Assembly (NCBI GenBank): GCA_007182875.1
Contig: AP019514.1
Location: 682,001-746,000 of the forward strand
DNA: 64,000 nucleotides
Direction: 5' to 3'
Source of the DNA: Vreelandella sulfidaeris
GTDB lineage: Bacteria > Pseudomonadota > Gammaproteobacteria > Pseudomonadales > Halomonadaceae
Positions 44,996 to 53,512 of this stretch are shown here, piece after piece. The notes beneath the pieces are model-generated. The model was not told the origin of the DNA. It was given only the letters and a program-made list of their open reading frames with translations, and searched no databases. Every line of letters begins with the position of its first letter. Position 1 is the first letter of the stretch. The translations under genes and the position numbers were made by a program.

Positions 44996-45815
44996 ACGCT
45001 ACAGCGACCGGGTGCAATTGCTGGTAGATATCCTGCCGGTGCTGGCAAAGGAAACCCGGTTTGCACTAAAGGGTGGCACCGCCATCAACTTGTTTGAGCA
45101 TGATCTCCCCAGGCTGTCAGTGGATATCGACCTGACCTGGCTGCCAGTGCAGGACTTTGAGACAGGCGTGGCGGCGATTTCAGCGGCGTTGGAGCAGTTA
45201 GCGGAGACATTGCGTGCCCGCCCTTTGCAATTACAGGTACAGACGTCGGGCGGCACGAACACCGGGGGCATCACGCGGTTGATTTGCAGCCGCGGCCGTG
45301 CACGTGTGCAGATCGAAACAACCCCGGTGATGCGAGGTACAGTGCACCCGGTTCGAACGATGGTGGTCCAACCGGAAGTCGAACAGGCCTTCGGCTTTGC
45401 TTCAACTCAGGTACTCGATTTTGCCGATCTTTACGCTGGAAAATTGGCAGCGGCCTTGTCTCGTCAGCATCCCAGGGATCTTTTCGACATTGGCTTGATG
45501 CTGGAAGACGAACGGGCCGATGTGACATTGTGGCGAACCTTTCTGGTGTACCTGACATGTAGCCCCAAACCGGCTTGGGAAGTTCTGGCTCCCCGGGAGC
45601 CGGTGGATTTTGAGGCGATCTTCAATGCTCACTTTAAGGGCATGACCGCCAAACCGGTGACAGCGGCGCAACTGCTGGAGAATAGAGCACGGTTACTGCT
45701 ATGGATATCCAAAATGCTGGATAAGCCGTCATGTGATTTTCTATGGTCCGTCGAAGACGAGCAGCCTGATTTTGAGTTGATCAATCTAGAGGTGCAGCAG
45801 CATTGCCAGGGGTAG
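44979..45815 (+). CDS. abiEii: AbiEii-type nucleotidyltransferase toxin
   Basis: 278 residues, intact. The nucleotidyltransferase core is visible as LKGGTAINLF followed by RLSVDIDLTW (GG/S then DxD, about residues 31-52). Further conserved parts are VQIETTPVMRGTV and DLYAGKLAAALSRQHPRDLFDIGLML (the Lys and Asp of motifs III/IV). AbiEii/MenT enzymes block growth by transferring nucleotides, MenT3 for example to tRNA acceptor ends, and AbiE systems give phage abortive infection in Lactococcus and other hosts. Confidence 0.87.
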   Translation: MSSWDKRYSDRVQLLVDILPVLAKETRFALKGGTAINLFEHDLPRLSVDIDLTWLPVQDFETGVAAISAALEQLAETLRARPLQLQVQTSGGTNTGGITRLICSRGRARVQIETTPVMRGTVHPVRTMVVQPEVEQAFGFASTQVLDFADLYAGKLAAALSRQHPRDLFDIGLMLEDERADVTLWRTFLVYLTCSPKPAWEVLAPREPVDFEAIFNAHFKGMTAKPVTAAQLLENRARLLLWISKMLDKPSCDFLWSVEDEQPDFELINLEVQQHCQG

Positions 45816-45985
45816 GGCGAAAGCTGCACAACCTTACCTGTCGCTCGCACACCAAGCGTCAGGCGGATCGCCATGAACTTGAGCAGATCCTGGCACGGAT
45901 AGCATCTGATGCGTGAAGAGAGGCGCTCCGTCCCAGCCACTCTGTGCTTTACTAACTGCCACTGTTATTCACAAAGGAAGCATCC

Positions 45986-46936
45986 ATGGCCATAGGCGGC
46001 TTGATAGGATTATTGGATGACATTGCCGCATTGGCGAAGTTGTCCGCAGCATCACTGGACGATGTGAGCGCCGCCGCTGGGCGTGCGACGGCGAAAGCGG
46101 CCGGGGTGGTGGTGGATGATACGGCGGTGACCCCGCAATATTTGCAGGGGGTAGCAGCGGAGCGTGAGCTGTCGCTTGTGAAGCAGATCGCGCTGGGCTC
46201 CATCCGCAACAAGCTGATTTATATCCTGCCAGTGGCGCTGCTGCTGAATCACTTTTGCCCACGCTTTTGCCGATCATCCTGATGGTGGGCGGCACCTACC
46301 TGGCCTTTGAGGGCGCGGAGAAGGTTTGGCATAAGCTTTTAGGCAAGCATGACGACGACAAACCAGCGGTAGAGAAGGGGCCGGAAGCCGAGAAAAAGAT
46401 TGTGAGTGGTGCCATTCGCACCGACCTGATTCTGTCTGCTGAAATCATGGTGATCGCGCTGGCCACTGTCTCCCCAACAGGGGTTCTGGTCACAGCTGGC
46501 GAGTCTGGTGGTGGTCGCATTTTTCATCACACTTCTGGTGTATGGCGTGGTCGCGCTGTTGATCAGGATGGATGATATCGGCCTGAAGCTCGCCCAGCGG
46601 GATAGTTCGGGAATGCAGACCCTGGGCCGTGGTCTGGTGACTGCCATGCCCAAGGTGCTAGCGACCATCTCGGTCGTGGGCACCGTCGCCATGCTCTGGG
46701 TGGGTGGGCATATTCTGATGGTCAATCTGGGTGCCGATGGCACGGGTTGGTTCAGCGCGCCCTATGAGTGGGTACACCATATTGAGCTAGGCATTAGCGA
46801 GGCAACCGGTGCCTTGGGCGGCACGCTGGGCTGGAGCTTCAATACGCTGTGCTCAGCGGTGATTGGCTTTGTGGTGGGCTCGTTAGTGGTGGGTTTACTG
46901 CATCTCATTCCCTCTAAGAAGGCGCATGCCGAATAG
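45986..46936 (+). CDS. DUF808 (YedI-like) inner-membrane protein, frame breaks
   Basis: About 317 residues. The N-terminus GGLIGLLDDIAALAKLSAASLDDVSAAAGRA is characteristic of DUF808, as are GGTYLAFEGAEKVWHKLL, GAIRTDLILSAEIMVIAL and RMDDIGLKLAQ. At least six hydrophobic segments. Breaks near 46256 (T run) and 46475-46515. Function unknown. AAAGGAAG precedes the ATG. No sign of a role in the flanking toxin-antitoxin genes. Confidence 0.83.
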
Positions 46937-46977
46937 GTGCGTTATATGCGAGATCTCCTGTAGAAGGCCCTCCTGTG

Positions 46978-47022
46978 TGAGCCGAATACACACCCTAATC
47001 GGCTCACAATGTGATCCGAATA
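46978..47022. repeat. Second copy of the Fic operator element
   Basis: TGAGCCGA (46978-46985), 13-bp spacer, TCGGCTCA (46999-47006), then a stretch ending TGATCCGAATAG. Spacing and most positions match 42833-42877, with about eight base differences. No Fic gene follows; the next gene starts at 47235 and is a diguanylate cyclase. Confidence 0.75.
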
Positions 47023-47188
47023 GAGTTCGACGCTTTGCAGAAAGCCGAAGTCCTCTATTCAATTGGTGAACAGCAAACGCAGGTAAACTGTGCGAGCGTG
47101 ACCCTTACTCCCCGCTCAGGTGCGCCCAGGTTGAGCCTATAGCCAGTAGCGTGTGAACACTCCGCCTTTAAACAACCGGTGGAAGTGG

Positions 47189-47212
47189 GTAAAAGGATGG
47201 TTATCCTTTTAC
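47189..47212. promoter_or_regulatory. Perfect hairpin just upstream of the diguanylate cyclase gene
   Basis: GTAAAAGGAT-GGTT-ATCCTTTTAC, a 10-bp stem with a 4-base loop, ending 22 bp before the presumed start. It could be an operator palindrome, a terminator of upstream transcription or an mRNA structure; sequence alone does not decide. Confidence 0.5.
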
Positions 47213-47234
47213 AAGTGCAAAAAAGGCGCAGTCG

Positions 47235-48396
47235 ATGTTGAATGTGATAAAGAGACTATGGTCGCTCGGCGTTGCGGGGAACCCGGTCAGGTTGCGTCGG
47301 CAAATAGCGCTTTGCAATCAGGTCGTTCTATTTGGAATTGCGGCGACCATTCCCTACCAGTTGTTCTATTTTTTCTACGATTTTGCCCTTTATCTTGGCG
47401 TATTTGTTGCCAACCTGGTTTTCATAGCCGTTTATGTAGTGGTACTGCTGTTGAACCATAGGGGCGGTACAGCGTTGCTCGAAATGTGTTGCTGGGTAAT
47501 GCCTGCAGCCAAGTGTTTGTCGTATCTTTTTTTATTAGCGCCGGTGCTGGGGTACATCTTTTCTATTTCACCCTTGCTTCGATATTGGTGTTCCTATTTC
47601 AGTCCCTTCATGTGCTGAAGTATATCGCCATCATGGCGACGTTAGGCACGCTTTATATTATCGTCCATTTCCTGTTTTCTCAGAGCTTCGTGGCCGAGCC
47701 GGTTCCCTCACCGTGGGTTGACATCATGTATGCCGGCAGTGTGTTGGGGGCGTTAACGCTATTGGGTGTTTTCCTCTATCTCTTTCGGAAACAGATTGAT
47801 CAGGCGGAAGACGAACTCACGCTAAACAATCAGTATTTAGAGACGCTGAGCAACACCGACCCATTAACGGGATTGGCGAACAGACGAGTGCTGGATGACA
47901 CCTTGGCGCAGGAGTGGGCTCGTTTAGTGCGTCAGCCTGGGGCGATGTCCGTCATTATGTGCGATGTAGACCATTTCAAACTGTTTAATGACCGCTATGG
48001 TCATGACAGTGGCGATCACTGCCTTCAGCAAATTGCAACGGCGCTGAAAGGCGTGCTTTCACGGCCTTCTGACTTGCTGGCGCGCTATGGAGGGGAAGAG
48101 TTTGCGTTAGTGTTACCCGGCACCGATGAAGCGGGGGCCGTTACCTGGGCGAGAAGCTGCGCGAGGCGGTGGAGCGCTTGAATATTCCCTCACGCAAAGT
48201 CCCACACCGCTGCATGCGTTACCGTCAGCGTTAGGGGTGTCAGGGCTGGATCATGTCAGCCCTGACGTTAGCCAGCATCGGTGTTGATCGCCTGTTGAAG
48301 TGCGCTGATCAAGCGCTTTACCAGGCAAAGGCAAATGGCCGAAATCAGGTGGTTTTTTTGCCGTACCCAAGCGCGTATACCCGCGCTGGGCAGTGA
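47235..48396 (+). CDS. Membrane-bound GGDEF diguanylate cyclase (frame breaks)
   Basis: About 386 residues. The N-terminal half contains about six membrane helices of no recognised sensor family. The GGDEF domain (about 47840-48340) starts DPLTGLANRRVLDD and carries the active-site variant RYGGEEF. A product-inhibition I-site RxxD (RPSD) lies five residues before it. It should make cyclic di-GMP and be feedback-controlled. Breaks near 47500, 47575, 48150 and two or three between 48185 and 48290; the C-terminal ADQALYQAKANGRNQV motif is recovered and the stop is at 48394. Confidence 0.83.
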
Positions 48397-48455
48397 GTAT
48401 TTACGGATTAACCTATTGGATCAGCGCTATAACCAGCTCTATGGGTCTGCCTCTG

Positions 48456-49587
48456 TTAATCGCTAACATCATGTTCACTAGCATCTTCAGTACCTTCCTC
48501 GACTAGTTCCTGAGCCGTTTGGTGTTCCTCCTCAGAAGCCTCAGGTTTCGCTTGATCCTTTCTCGCGGCGGTCAGCGTCGTCGTAATAGCGAAGTGGTCT
48601 GAACCCTTAACCCTTACTCGGTCCAGGTCGATGAGATGAAAACCGTCAGAGACGAATAGATGATCGATCGGATAGCGCCACAATGGACGCTCAGCGTGGT
48701 AAGTGCTCAGCAGTCGCCTTCCTTTTCGTGGATCTTTAAGATCGCTCAGGTCGGCGAATAGCTTGGTAGTATCGGACCAGGCGACGTCATTGAAATCACC
48801 AGTCACTATCCAACGGTTGTCTGCATCTTGCTGAACATGGCGGGCAACGAGCATCAGTTCAGCGTCGCGAACCCGGCTGTCTCGGCGTTCAGTGGTTTCA
48901 TCATTATGAGTGATACGATCTTGCAACCCCGGTGGGACTGGGTGAGTACCTACATAGCGTACGGGGCCTATGCCGGGAATATCCAGAGTCACAAAGACAG
49001 AGGGGCGGCGTTCGGAAACGAGGTGCCTCACTTCCTGCTCAAGGAATGGGAACCGTGACCAAAGCACGATTCCCAATCCTTCCCCACGAACCTTACCTAC
49101 TCGATACTCGTAGTGTTCATTCAGCGGCGCTAAGCCGTCTTCCCATTCACTATCAATTTCGATTAACAGTAGTAAGTCAGGGTCCTCACGCTGGATTAAC
49201 TCGACTACTTCGGCGTAGCTGTCATTCGTATAGGAAACATTAGCGGTCAGGGACTTTAAACGTTGACTGATCCTCCAATGCTTGAGCATCGGCGGTTGGC
49301 ACTTCGTTTGGCCAGATCGGCGCAAACGGCACGATATGGAACAGTTGCCATCCGCCCAACGCGAGGATCAACACTAACAACACCGCATGTTCTTTTTGTG
49401 CCCGCTTCAGCCACGCATGGAAGCCCAGTAGCAGCAAAAGCACAGCCAAAATGAAGGCCAACTGCAGTCGAGGGAATTCCCAGAGCCTGACCCACCACTG
49501 ACCGCTGGGCAGTTCAGGAAGTATGCTCACCACTATTAATAGGAATATCAGTACACGAATAGTCCATAGCACTAATTTTAAGAACAT
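48456..49587 (-). CDS. Endonuclease/exonuclease/phosphatase (EEP) family membrane protein
   Basis: About 377 residues: three N-terminal membrane helices (about 1-105), then an EEP domain with VSYTNDSYAEVVELI, DLLLLIEID (metal Glu), RYVGTHPVPP, VTGDFNDVAWS (catalytic Asp/Asn) and GSDHFAI (catalytic Asp-His), and an acidic Glu-rich tail. One extra A near 49258 breaks the frame between the membrane and catalytic parts. The catalytic domain is predicted to face the periplasm; the substrate (nucleic acid, phospholipid or other phosphodiester) is not known. Start taken at 49587 (MFLKLVLW). Confidence 0.8.
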
Positions 49588-49769
49588 GGAGCCTCTTAGA
49601 CGCGGTAACGGCGGAAGAAAACAATACTGCCAGAATGACTGAGTAGGGTTATTTGAAGTCGGCAGAAAGGGGGAGTCAAGATCGCCGTTACTGAAATTTG
49701 CACCGGGCGTTCCGAGTTTATGGAAACCACTGCCCTCAGTTTTCGTGCGAGCTGGCTTACCGCGGACAC

Positions 49770-49876
49770 AAAAAAAAGCGCCCCACCATGGGAGCGCTTT
49801 AGACTTGTACCTTCCTGAGTCGCGGCCGCTCATCCTGAGCGGGAATTCCATTTCAAAAGCAGCTTCCTGCCGCCGA
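49770..49876 (-). ncRNA. Candidate CsrB/RsmY/RsmZ-like regulatory RNA
   Basis: Read on the minus strand, about 105 nt contain four GGA motifs, three of them CAGGAAG or CAGGATG. Two are displayed in short hairpin loops: GCAG-GAAG-CTGC (49859-49870) and GCTC-AGGAT-GAGC (49828-49840). The others are at 49846-49849 and 49811-49817. The transcript would end in a strong terminator: AAAGCGC/GCGCTTT plus CCCA/TGGG stem (49775-49800) followed by eight U. These are the hallmarks of RNAs that titrate CsrA/RsmA. I see no convincing GacA box; the 5' end is a guess based on an AT-rich stretch at 49877-49915. Confidence 0.55.
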
Positions 49877-49950
49877 CATATTCACAGTAATAGATGACAG
49901 TTTAATGATCAACCCTCTACTAGAACGAACTGTTATAACCATAAAAGCCT

Positions 49951-49981
49951 ACCCGCCAGAAAAACGCTCAAGGCGGTGGGT
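49951..49981 (-). terminator. Hairpin downstream of the DUF1330 fragment
   Basis: ACCCGCC pairs with GGCGGTGGGT around a 14-base loop. On the minus strand it is followed by AGGCTTTTAT. Probably the terminator of the DUF1330 copy whose 3' end survives here. Confidence 0.5.
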
Positions 49982-50041
49982 GTACCGCCAAGCCTGCGTG
50001 CGTTAATTGAGCTTGCGTGATTAGGGCGTAAAGAACGCTTT

Positions 50042-50118
50042 TATGCTCCTTCCATCCCATCCACGATAAACACGCGGTAGTCGGCGCCCTGGGAGCGGTA
50101 CTTGCGGGCTCCTTGGTA
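50042..50118 (-). pseudogene. 3' fragment of a DUF1330 gene
   Basis: The minus strand encodes a tail ending RVFIVDGMEGA and a stop, nearly the same as the last ~25 residues of the intact DUF1330 gene at 53195-53491 (RVFIVDGMEEA). About 70 bp align with a handful of differences. The 5' part is absent; the sequence upstream of the fragment is unrelated AT-rich DNA. It looks like a remnant left by a rearrangement or insertion that brought in the RhuM/HipBA genes. Confidence 0.75.
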
Positions 50119-50280
50119 GGCGGGGTTTTTTATGTGTATATATAAACAGTGTTATGTTAAGGTTTAATTAGCTTAAAAGCAGGCTGGTTTAGGTGTTTGC
50201 TGCGGCAGTAGGGTATATGCTGCATTGAAGTGAGCTTGCTTTAGAAATGCATAACGTTTGTAAACCTAAAGGAAGCGATC

Positions 50281-51270
50281 ATGAATGATCAGCAAATACA
50301 GATATTCACCAGCGAAGATGGACAAGCACACCTTGAGGTGACACTAGAGCAAGAAAGTGTTTGGTTGAGCCAAGCGCAGATGTGTGAATTGTTTGGACGC
50401 GAGCGTTCGGTTATTACAAAGCACATTCGCAACGTTTTTAAAGAGGGAGAGTTGGAGCGAAATTCAGTATGTGCAAAATTTGCACATACTGCCGAAGATG
50501 GCAAATCTTATCAGGTTGATCACTTCAATCTTGATGTCATTATCTCAGTTGGCTACCGCGTGAAATCTCAACGTGGTGTACAGTTCCGCAAGTGGGCCAC
50601 AGCTGTACTCAAACAATATCTAGTTCGAGGCTACACCCTTAACCAACGACGTCTAACCGAGCGTGGTATAGAGTTTGAGCAGGCGGTGAGTCTGCTCAGT
50701 CGTACTTTGACCAATCAAGGCTTGGTTTCTACAGAAGGCGAAGCGGTTGCTCGCGTGATTAGCGATTACGCTCGCTCCTGGAGTTTGTTGCAGGGCTACG
50801 ACGAGCAGCAATTAACCGAGCTAAACGTTAAGCAGCCCGGTATGCACTCACTGGAGTTGGAAGAAGCCTTGAAAGCCATTGGTGAGTTAAAGCAAACCTT
50901 AATCGCCAAAGGTGAGGCAACCGAACTATTTGGGCAGGTGCGGGGCGACGGTTTGACATCGGCTTTGGCCACCATTGAGCAAGGCTTTGGTGATGAGCTG
51001 TTTTACCCCAATGTAGCCACTCGCGCTGCGCATTTGCTCTATTTTGTAATTAAAAACCACCCATTGGCCGATGGAAATAAGCGTTGTGGTTCGTTTCTGT
51101 TTCTATGGTACTTACGCCGCAACGCAGCCTTGCTGGCCCGGCCAGTCGAGCAATTGATCAACGATAACACGCTGGTGGCGTTAGCCCTGTTAGTAGCTGA
51201 GAGCCTACCCGATCAAAAAACGCTGATGATTCGGCTGATTGAGCACTTCATACTGCTGAAAGAAAAGTGA
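50281..51270 (+). CDS. RhuM domain fused to Fic/Doc domain
   Basis: 329 residues, intact. The N-terminal RhuM domain (VWLSQAQMCELFGRERSVITKHIRNVFKEGEL ... NLDVIISVGYRVKSQRGVQFRKWAT, about 25-115) is followed by a Fic/Doc domain with HPLADGNKR (about 260-268) in the Doc-like form of HPFx(D/E)GNxR. The GNKR ending with Phe replaced by Leu suggests a Doc-type, possibly phosphorylating, activity, but this is uncertain. It begins after AAAGGAAG. A virulence role for RhuM is reported in Salmonella; here it sits beside HipBA in an accessory block. Confidence 0.85.
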   Translation: MNDQQIQIFTSEDGQAHLEVTLEQESVWLSQAQMCELFGRERSVITKHIRNVFKEGELERNSVCAKFAHTAEDGKSYQVDHFNLDVIISVGYRVKSQRGVQFRKWATAVLKQYLVRGYTLNQRRLTERGIEFEQAVSLLSRTLTNQGLVSTEGEAVARVISDYARSWSLLQGYDEQQLTELNVKQPGMHSLELEEALKAIGELKQTLIAKGEATELFGQVRGDGLTSALATIEQGFGDELFYPNVATRAAHLLYFVIKNHPLADGNKRCGSFLFLWYLRRNAALLARPVEQLINDNTLVALALLVAESLPDQKTLMIRLIEHFILLKEK

Positions 51271-51323
51271 AGCTATCGATACTGAGGCAGCGCTGAGATA
51301 TAACGCCGTGCCACGCGTTTGTA

Positions 51324-52607
51324 TTAATCTGTCGACCATCGCGCCGGCAGCTTTCGACAGTTACTTAAAAGCCGTTGCTGCAACCTCTCTAGCAGCGTCT
51401 GTTCGGTACCTTGATTCGCCATGGGGCTCAGCGTGGCTAGGGTACTGTCAATGGCTGCGGGCATGCGTTCAGCGAGTTCTAGTCCTTGGCGTAGAAAGTA
51501 ACGTGGTTGGAACCGCAGCAAGCGGGCCAGCGTCTCAAGATGTGAGCGCTCGATACTACCGGGGTGATCCTCGCCAGCGATGTGCAGTGCAAAGCGGCGC
51601 GATAGACCACTATAAAGCGCCGTGCTCATCAGGTCGTAAAACGGCGCCAAGCGGGGGCCTTCATCGGTATAAAGGATGGCGAGGTTTTGGCGTGGCTGTC
51701 GTTGTTGCCAATCAACAGATTGAAAAAGAGCCAGCCGATCAGGCGCTGCAAGTCTTTAGCCGGTGCGCCTGTTTGCTGCAGTAGTTCACGACAGCGAACC
51801 AGGCTTGGGCCGCCGTCGCTTTCGTATTTGATCAGCGATGGGGTGCCGGCCAACTGGCAGAAATCGAGTTGGTGTAGGCGCCGCAATTTACCTTGTGCGT
51901 CGGAGATGCGATCGTATCGACGCAATAGACAGGCTCGGGTTTCGGGTTGGTAGCTAGCCTCGGCGACGCCGAGCCCGAGTTCAGCGGCCAGCTGCATGCA
52001 AAAGGTTTCGTTGAGGGCGGTGGTCCAGACACCTTTCAGGCCTTGAATATCCGGCTTGAGAATATGGCTGGAAGGCGCAGAACCCTCTGGTATGGCGGGG
52101 CTTCCATCTGGCTGTACCATCAACAGTAATTTGTTTTGTGCCCCAGCCAGTGAGATCCGCGCTTCTTCGCCATGTGGCGAGAACGGTTGCGAGAACGGTT
52201 GCGAAAACAGCGGGCCTCGTTCTCGATGTTGCAAGTGTTCAGCCACAGTTTCCCAATGAATAGGCCGGTAGTGCGGTGGAGCTGGTGACTCGCCCGGTGA
52301 AAGCAGGGTGAAGCCGCTGGCCGTATCGCCACCAATGGCTTTCAGCAGCCCAAAAACAGTCGTGGTGTGATGGCGAAGTTCCAAGTGATGCCGAAGGTCG
52401 CCCTCCGGCAGCAGGTTCTCAAAATAGGCCAACACGCCATCGCCTGAGTGAACCTGCTGCGTGAGGGGGGAGTGAGGGTGAGAGACCCACAGCTTTAGAG
52501 TGCTCCAGCCATTCAGACGCGTATTCGAAGCGGAGTGGTTGAGTATCATACAACCACCCAACATGCCTTTCGTCGTGATAAATCGTTAAGGTACCGTCAC
52601 TCACCAT
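51324..52607 (-). CDS. hipA: HipA family serine/threonine kinase toxin (frame breaks)
   Basis: About 427 residues. The N-terminal HipA domain (GTLTIYHDERHVGWL, later YFENLLPEG) is followed by the kinase fold: ISLAGAQNKLLLM (nucleotide-binding), FCMQLAAELGLGVAEASY, the catalytic-loop region LLIGNNDSHAKN and a DFG-equivalent FYDLMST. HipA kinases phosphorylate targets such as glutamyl-tRNA synthetase and induce dormancy. The start ATG (52607) overlaps the end of hipB. Breaks near 52480 and 51665, both homopolymer-type. Confidence 0.87.
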
Positions 52608-52859
52608 GGCGGTTGCCCCCTTGCGCCTCACGACCACCTCAAGCCCTATCAAGTCCAAAACGTCTAACACTTTTTGCAGCTGTAGGGTCGGCTTGCCCCG
52701 TTCCAGATCGACGATAAAGCGATTGCCGGTGCCAGCAAGGCCTGCCAGATCAATCTGTAATAGGCCCTGCTCGGCACGCAGTTGGCGCACCAGTTTGCCG
52801 AGGTCTTCGCTTTGGCGAATGGTAGTAGTTACGGAGGAGGGGGAGTTAGTGATTGGCAT
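52597..52859 (-). CDS. hipB: HipB family antitoxin, helix-turn-helix repressor
   Basis: About 88 residues. The HTH_3 motif spans LGKLVRQLRAEQGLLQIDLAGLAGTGNRFIVDLERGKPT (about 20-58). As read, it appears fused to HipA because one G is missing near 52618; restoring it ends HipB as VVVRRKGGNRHGE, 11 bp into hipA, the normal overlapping arrangement. It should neutralise HipA and repress the operon via the three palindromes upstream. Confidence 0.85.
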
Positions 52860-52874
52860 AGGAACCTGCTTTTG

Positions 52875-52989
52875 ATTACCGTTCGGTAATTATAGGGGTG
52901 ATACTTGCGTCTCACAATACAATAATTACCGATCGGTAACTATTATAATAAAAAGCCTCAAACCTTATTGTAAATTACCGAGCGGTAAC
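52875..52989 (-). promoter_or_regulatory. Three HipB operator palindromes
   Basis: ATTACCG-NN-CGGTAA(T/C) occurs at 52875-52890, 52925-52940 and 52974-52989, with centres 50 and 49 bp apart. The spacing places the sites on similar helix faces and should allow looping or wrapping by HipB dimers. The TATTATAATA stretch between sites 2 and 3 is a good -10 candidate. Confidence 0.75.
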
Positions 52990-53127
52990 TAAAAGGGCAA
53001 GTGATGAATAAAGATTCCTTATTAGTTCGCCAAGAGGGTAAATGACAGGTTCGACGACGGATCAAGCAAAGCTTGATTTCTACCCAAGGCGAAGCCGTTA
53101 GCGCGGACATATGAATTAGCAAAATAG

Positions 53128-53163
53128 AAAGGGGCCGTTCGTAAATCACCGAACGGCCCCTTT
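53128..53163. terminator. Terminator after the DUF1330 gene
   Basis: Perfect 14-bp stem AAAGGGGCCGTTCG / CGAACGGCCCCTTT with an 8-base loop, 31 bp beyond the DUF1330 stop on the minus strand; TTTCTATTTT follows on that strand. Confidence 0.85.
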
Positions 53164-53194
53164 GTATTACTAAGCGCTGCATAGAGAGCGCTGA

Positions 53195-53491
53195 TTACGC
53201 TTCTTCCATCCCATCCACGATAAACACGCGGTAGTCGGCGCCCTGGAAGCGGTGCTTGCGGGCTTCCTGGTAGGCGTCGCTTTGGTACCAGGCGCGGGCG
53301 GCGGCCATGTCGGGGAAGCGCAGGATGACCGCGCCTTCCATGTCGCTGCCTTCCAGCACTTCAAAATCACCGTAGAAGGCGAGCGGTTGCGGGTCGTGGC
53401 CTTCGCGGGCGGCTTTCGCCTTGGTGGCGTATTGCTCCATTTCCTTTGTGTCGTGAGTGCGTTCACGCGTCAGTACAACATAAGCCGGCAT
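53195..53491 (-). CDS. DUF1330 family protein
   Basis: 98 residues, intact, ferredoxin-like alpha/beta-barrel family: PAYVVLTRERTHDTKEMEQY, DFEVLEGSDMEGAVILRFPDMAAARAWYQSDAYQEAR and a final YRVFIVDG. DUF1330 proteins are small dimeric proteins of unknown function related to YciI/antibiotic-biosynthesis monooxygenases. A diverged 3' fragment of the same gene is found 3.1 kb upstream. Confidence 0.85.
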   Translation of the reverse strand: MPAYVVLTRERTHDTKEMEQYATKAKAAREGHDPQPLAFYGDFEVLEGSDMEGAVILRFPDMAAARAWYQSDAYQEARKHRFQGADYRVFIVDGMEEA

Positions 53492-53512
53492 TCCATTCTC
53501 CTTGGGTAATTA

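Larger units (their letters stand above)
49588..50280. other. 690-bp intergenic stretch between the EEP and RhuM genes
   Basis: It contains, from left to right, a stretch without signals (49588-49769), the candidate small RNA, a hairpin at 49951-49981, the DUF1330 3' fragment and the RhuM promoter region. The sites GCGGCCGC and GAATTC at about 49822 and 49843 lie inside the candidate RNA and need not indicate cloning vector. Confidence 0.6.

Noticed and set aside
49820..49850. GCGGCCGC and GAATTC sites suggesting vector sequence
   Set aside because: The context lacks any other polylinker site and forms a coherent RNA hairpin array with its own terminator.
49240..49851. Longer N-terminus for the EEP protein starting at 49851
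   Set aside because: The extension is Lys/Gly/Thr-rich, runs through the small-RNA terminator, and the membrane protein has a natural start at 49587 before its first helix.
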